Below, piece after piece: positions 61,184-64,000 of a DNA stretch of 64,000 nucleotides. Both the position numbers and the translations under genes were made by a program. The notes below the pieces were generated by a model that was given only the letters and a program-made list of their open reading frames with translations, was not told where the DNA came from and searched no databases. Numbering within the stretch: position 1 is the first letter of the stretch; every line of letters begins with the position of its first letter. The DNA is from an uncultured Bacteroidales bacterium (GTDB taxonomy: Bacteria > Bacteroidota > Bacteroidia > Bacteroidales > P3), in contig ONLW01000009.1 of NCBI GenBank assembly GCA_900318835.1, positions 1-64,000 of the forward strand. The letters run 5' to 3'.

Positions 61184-62738
61184 ATTTCTTACCTTTCATT
61201 AATTCAACAAACGGATTAAAATAGTGCTCGCCCTTGAGGGTAACGCCGTCGAGGCCTTTGCCACCTGTCTTCGGACGCTTCACGTTGCCAAAAATACCCT
61301 TCTCCAAAGCGGTGAAGAGACCTTCGCTCTCCATAGTCTCGAGCAGGTGGGTGGCGTTATGCAACACCTCTTGAGCACGGCTCTTGATGATGCCGCCCTC
61401 CTTGAACTCCACCTCCTCACCGATGTCCTTCATGTTGTTGAAGATATACTTGGCATTCTCAATGGAGAGATAGCGGTCGCTCATAAATGGAGTGTGGATA
61501 GCCTCGGTGGGCATACCAAGCAACTGCAGTCCCTGATGGGTCCACTGGCCAATAATGTTGAACAAAGCGTCTTGAATGTGGCCACGGAAAATGTTACCAG
61601 TCATGAACTTGGTCGGCGGCATGTATTTAAGCGGAGCCTTGGGGAAGATCTCGCGAATCATCTGGGCCTGTGCCAACTCGTAAAGGAAACCGTTCTCCAG
61701 CATCGGGTCCATCTCGAAGGCGTGGCCGAGACCCATCTGCTCCTCGGGCAAACCGGCCATGAGTGCCAGCTGCTCGTTGATGAGGTCGGAAGCCAACACG
61801 GTGTGAGCCTCTTCATAGGCATCGGCGGTGGTGAGGTAGTTATCCTCGCCAGTGTTGATAATAACACCGGCAAATCCGTTGATGATACGGCTCATATACT
61901 GGTCAATCAGCGTACGCTGCATGTTGATATCGCGGAAGAGGATGCCATAGAGAGCATCGTTCAGCATCACGTCGAGGCCTTCCAGCGCACCCATGGCGGC
62001 AATCTCCGGCATGCAAAGGCCCGAGCAGTAGTTGCACAGACGAATGTATCGTCCGACCTCCTCGCCAACCTCGTCGAGAGCTTTGCGCATGATGCGGAAG
62101 TTCTCCTGAGTGGCGAAAGTGCCGCCGAAACCCTCTGTGGTGGCGCCATAGGGCACATAGTCGAGCAACGACTGTCCCGTTGTGCGGATCACGGCGATGA
62201 TGTCGGCACCCTGACGGGCACCGGCCTGAGCCTGAACCACATCCTCGTAGATGTTACCCGTAGCCACGATGATGTAGAGATAGGGTTTGCTGCCCTCACC
62301 TAAGGTAGCAATGTATTTCTCACGACGCAAACGATTGCTGCGGACCTTCTCAATGGTAGCATTGATGACAGGTTCCAAGGCCTTGTCGATATCGGCCTTC
62401 GAGTGTACCGGCAGCTTGGTGATATCAAGAGTGCCAACTGCGATAGCCTCGGCAATCTCCTGTGGGGTCTTGCCGGTTTCCACCATGGCATTGCCCACAT
62501 AGAACATTACGCCCTCGCCGAGGACGCCATTGCTCTTCAAATGTTCCACCACGACATTGGGCATGGGCACCTCATTGTCGTCGATGCCATCGATGCCCAA
62601 GAAGCGGCACAATGTGCGCTCCACAGCCACGGTAGTGTAATCTTCCACGAAATCCTGCACCTGTCCGGCAATCTTCCTTGCTACCGAACGCGCATGCTCA
62701 ACTTCCGTAAAATCAAGTCCTACTTTACTTTTCTGCAT
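61182..62738 (-). CDS. kamD: Lysine 5,6-aminomutase alpha subunit
   Basis: 518 residues, the normal size of KamD. The sequence reads through with family segments GANIYEDVVQAQAGARQGADI-like parts (VQAQAGARQGADIIAVIRTT), TEGFGGTFATQENFRIM, YCSGLCMPEIA and MPPTKFMTGNIFRGH. It forms the TIM barrel that covers the B12/PLP site of KamE. It converts D-lysine or L-beta-lysine to 2,5- or 3,5-diaminohexanoate in the lysine fermentation pathway. It is the first gene of the operon, with a -7 box at 62786. Confidence 0.96.
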   Translation of the reverse strand: MQKSKVGLDFTEVEHARSVARKIAGQVQDFVEDYTTVAVERTLCRFLGIDGIDDNEVPMPNVVVEHLKSNGVLGEGVMFYVGNAMVETGKTPQEIAEAIAVGTLDITKLPVHSKADIDKALEPVINATIEKVRSNRLRREKYIATLGEGSKPYLYIIVATGNIYEDVVQAQAGARQGADIIAVIRTTGQSLLDYVPYGATTEGFGGTFATQENFRIMRKALDEVGEEVGRYIRLCNYCSGLCMPEIAAMGALEGLDVMLNDALYGILFRDINMQRTLIDQYMSRIINGFAGVIINTGEDNYLTTADAYEEAHTVLASDLINEQLALMAGLPEEQMGLGHAFEMDPMLENGFLYELAQAQMIREIFPKAPLKYMPPTKFMTGNIFRGHIQDALFNIIGQWTHQGLQLLGMPTEAIHTPFMSDRYLSIENAKYIFNNMKDIGEEVEFKEGGIIKSRAQEVLHNATHLLETMESEGLFTALEKGIFGNVKRPKTGGKGLDGVTLKGEHYFNPFVELMKGKK

Positions 62739-62785
62739 TGTTGTTGTATTGTTTATTTATTGTTTTTACATTCTCATTCGAACTG

Positions 62786-62793
62786 CAAAGATA
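62786..62793 (-). promoter_or_regulatory. -7 box of the kam operon
   Basis: TATCTTTG on the minus strand, 48 bases upstream of the kamD ATG. Confidence 0.6.
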
Positions 62794-62931
62794 CAACTTT
62801 TTTTATAAATATGAACAAAAAATAATATCCACTGCCATTTTCACCCACTTTCCGGATAACAAACACCCATCGGCGAAAACGGACAAACTTTCCTAATAAA
62901 CGTTAAAAAGCCTGTTTTTAAGCCAATAAAA

Positions 62932-63001
62932 GCCCTACCAACTCCCACCATGGTAGGAGTTGGTTAGGAGTTGATAGGTAGTTGGTAGGTACCAAATGCG
63001 A
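62932..63001 (-). repeat. 11-bp ladder element, copy G (short)
   Basis: In the 311-base gap upstream of kamD. Minus strand: three units (CTACCAACTACC, TATCAACTCCT, AACCAACTCCT), then the palindrome CCAACTCCTACCATGGTGGG and its arm. The box is not recognisable. The palindromic end faces kamD, whose promoter is 139 bases further on. Confidence 0.75.
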
Positions 63002-63048
63002 GTTTGGCCCCTCGCCATGGTCACAAAACACTTTCGGCTTGACAATGT

Positions 63049-63780
63049 TTATTTCGCGGTGGCAACGGTGTCGGTCTTGGTGGCCGTGGTATCGGTAGCT
63101 GTTGTGGTAGCAGAATTCCCGTCGTTCTTCTTTTTCTTCTTTGGGAGGAGAATGTCGCTAAGGTTGTGATTGCGGTCGAACTTGCTGATATCTACACAGC
63201 CGCTAATACCGCTAACATGACCTGTTTCGGTGAACTGCCACAGGGTATAGCGCACCGACGGCGTGCGGCGATAATTGGCAATAAAAATGTGATACTTGCG
63301 GTATTTCTTGCCGGAAAAATGAAGTTTGTAGACCTTCTCGGAGGTGTAGATCATAGGCTTCACACCATACTCCTTCTCCATGAGTTCCAGCAGTTTATCA
63401 ACGCGTTCCATATAAAGGCGTCCGCTGTGGTGCCCCTCAATATCAAGCACAGGAATAAGATCCTGCTCTTTCTTGTTCACCATGCTCTTGAAGTTGTCCA
63501 TCTGCTGGTAGGCCGTGGTCTTGCTGCTATAAAGGTGATAGCTGCCCACAAGGAGACCCGCCTTCTTGGCTTTGGCGATGTTAGTCTTGTAGTAGGGGTC
63601 GCGAATGGAGGTACCTTCGGTAGCCTTGATATAGACGAACTTAATGGTCTTGTCTTTTACCACCTTGCTCCAGTTGATGTTGCCTTGAAACTTCGACACA
63701 TCAATGCCACGTGTCTGAGCCTGTGCGCACAAGGCGCACAGGCTCAGCACGAGCGCTATAAGACTACATTTGAATTTCAT
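63049..63780 (-). CDS. GH25 lysozyme-like muramidase
   Basis: 243 residues from ATG 63780, with signal peptide MKFKCSLIALVLSLCALCAQ. The GH25 catalytic residues are visible: Asp in GIDVSKFQGNINW and the Asp/Glu pair in PVLDIEGHH. YIKATEG and LWQFTETGHVSGISGCVDIS complete the barrel. It cleaves the glycan chains of peptidoglycan. The C-terminal tail is Lys then Thr/Ala/Asp-rich low complexity (TTTATDTTATKTDTVATAK). It overlaps the RNase gene end by 17 bases. Confidence 0.92.
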   Translation of the reverse strand: MKFKCSLIALVLSLCALCAQAQTRGIDVSKFQGNINWSKVVKDKTIKFVYIKATEGTSIRDPYYKTNIAKAKKAGLLVGSYHLYSSKTTAYQQMDNFKSMVNKKEQDLIPVLDIEGHHSGRLYMERVDKLLELMEKEYGVKPMIYTSEKVYKLHFSGKKYRKYHIFIANYRRTPSVRYTLWQFTETGHVSGISGCVDISKFDRNHNLSDILLPKKKKKNDGNSATTTATDTTATKTDTVATAK

Positions 63781-64000
63781 CGCCATTAGAATGGAAGAAT
63801 TTGAAATCCAACAAGCTATACTGTTCCGAAGCTTTCATCTCTAGACGCACATGGTACTTTCTGCCCCACTGCGACTTGATACTCTTGAGCCACCCTTTGG
63901 TGAGATAGGCGTGGATGTAGGGATGCGTGACCAGCGTGAGACGCTTCTCGTTCGACGAAGTAAGAAGGTACTTGAGGCTCGACTCAATCTCGTCAACCAC
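63764..64000 (-). CDS. rng: Ribonuclease E/G, C-terminal end only
   Basis: The frame enters from the right edge and ends at 63764 after 78 codons. LTLVTHPYIHAYLTKGWLKS and YHVRLEMKASEQYSLLDFKF match the C-terminus of RNase E/G proteins in Bacteroidetes (the usual HPF-x-AY-L/I-x-G motif). The true start is outside the window, and the first ATG-like codon seen is internal. It is the processing RNase for 16S rRNA and mRNA. Confidence 0.78.
   Translation of the reverse strand: MVDEIESSLKYLLTSSNEKRLTLVTHPYIHAYLTKGWLKSIKSQWGRKYHVRLEMKASEQYSLLDFKFFHSNGDEIQM

Noticed and set aside
62738..63049. B12 riboswitch upstream of kamD
   Set aside because: The gap holds a promoter and a ladder element; no B12-box or typical conserved core was seen.
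1..64000. Prophage, integrative element, insertion sequence, toxin-antitoxin or secretion-effector locus
   Set aside because: No integrase, transposase, phage structural gene, relaxase or recognisable toxin was found on either strand.

Overview
The window looks like a chromosomal segment of an anaerobic, amino-acid-fermenting member of the Bacteroidota (order Bacteroidales), probably gut or rumen associated. The reasons are Bacteroidetes-type promoters (TAnnTTTG at -7, often with TTTG about 20 bases upstream), few Shine-Dalgarno sequences, families typical of the group (DUF5686, DUF4249, DUF6266, PKD/CUB secreted proteins, paired TonB-C lipoproteins, glycoside hydrolases with signal peptides), and an Rnf complex beside butyrate and lysine fermentation genes. 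No phage, plasmid, transposase or CRISPR locus was seen.

Layout. 1-2791: a large secreted multidomain protein running off the left edge and a small secreted partner. 2881-7363: Rnf ion-translocating ferredoxin:NAD oxidoreductase, order rnfB-C-D-G-E on the minus strand, with no rnfA at its usual place. 7737-11316: universal stress protein, SPOR protein, hemW, meaB and a tRNA-Met(CAT). 11502-14177: thioredoxin-like lipoprotein, outer membrane protein, anmK. 14536-17880: ridA, acyl-CoA dehydrogenase, etfB, etfA, probably a flavin-bifurcating butyryl-CoA dehydrogenase/Etf unit. 17956-25000: membrane and lipoproteins, an AT-rich unknown membrane protein, a GNAT protein, and two TonB-C paralogues flanking patB, one of them frameshifted. 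25095-33768: envelope proteins, a GNAT-HD fusion, apt, atoE, alkaline phosphatase, DUF6266. 33779-39579: a minimal TatAC system beside a Tat-signal aldo/keto reductase-ferredoxin, a YitT protein, a polyferredoxin and a hemerythrin-LuxR regulator. 39675-43702: GH3-GH29-msrC operon. 43686-54167: DUF5686 protein, an HcnABC-like amine or amino-acid oxidoreductase pair, secreted proteins, trigger factor. 54268-62738: a probable operon kamD-kamE-four-helix protein-CoA transferase-OMP-GH2-like-DUF4249. 63049-64000: GH25 lysozyme and the C-terminal end of RNase E/G.

Physiology. KamDE (B12/PLP lysine 5,6-aminomutase), a CoA-transferase B subunit, acyl-CoA dehydrogenase/EtfAB, the short-chain fatty acid carrier AtoE and Rnf fit lysine fermentation to butyrate and acetate with ferredoxin-driven ion pumping. 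Only part of the pathway lies in the window.

The most unusual content is two classes of repeated DNA. (1) Seven copies of an intergenic element of about 70-110 bp, built from 11-bp units (core CAACTCCC) behind a conserved box and ending in a palindrome. One copy has been absorbed into the msrC reading frame. (2) Short tandem arrays with 7-, 8- or 9-bp units placed in gene junctions, signal peptides, linkers and even the hemW core. Three junctions of the kam operon carry the same 8-bp array. At the junction of the HcnAB-like and HcnC-like genes such an array, whose unit is not a multiple of three, separates two frames, and the second gene has no usable start codon upstream of its first two cluster cysteines. 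This suggests a repeat-driven frame switch, or a gene junction damaged by repeat insertion.
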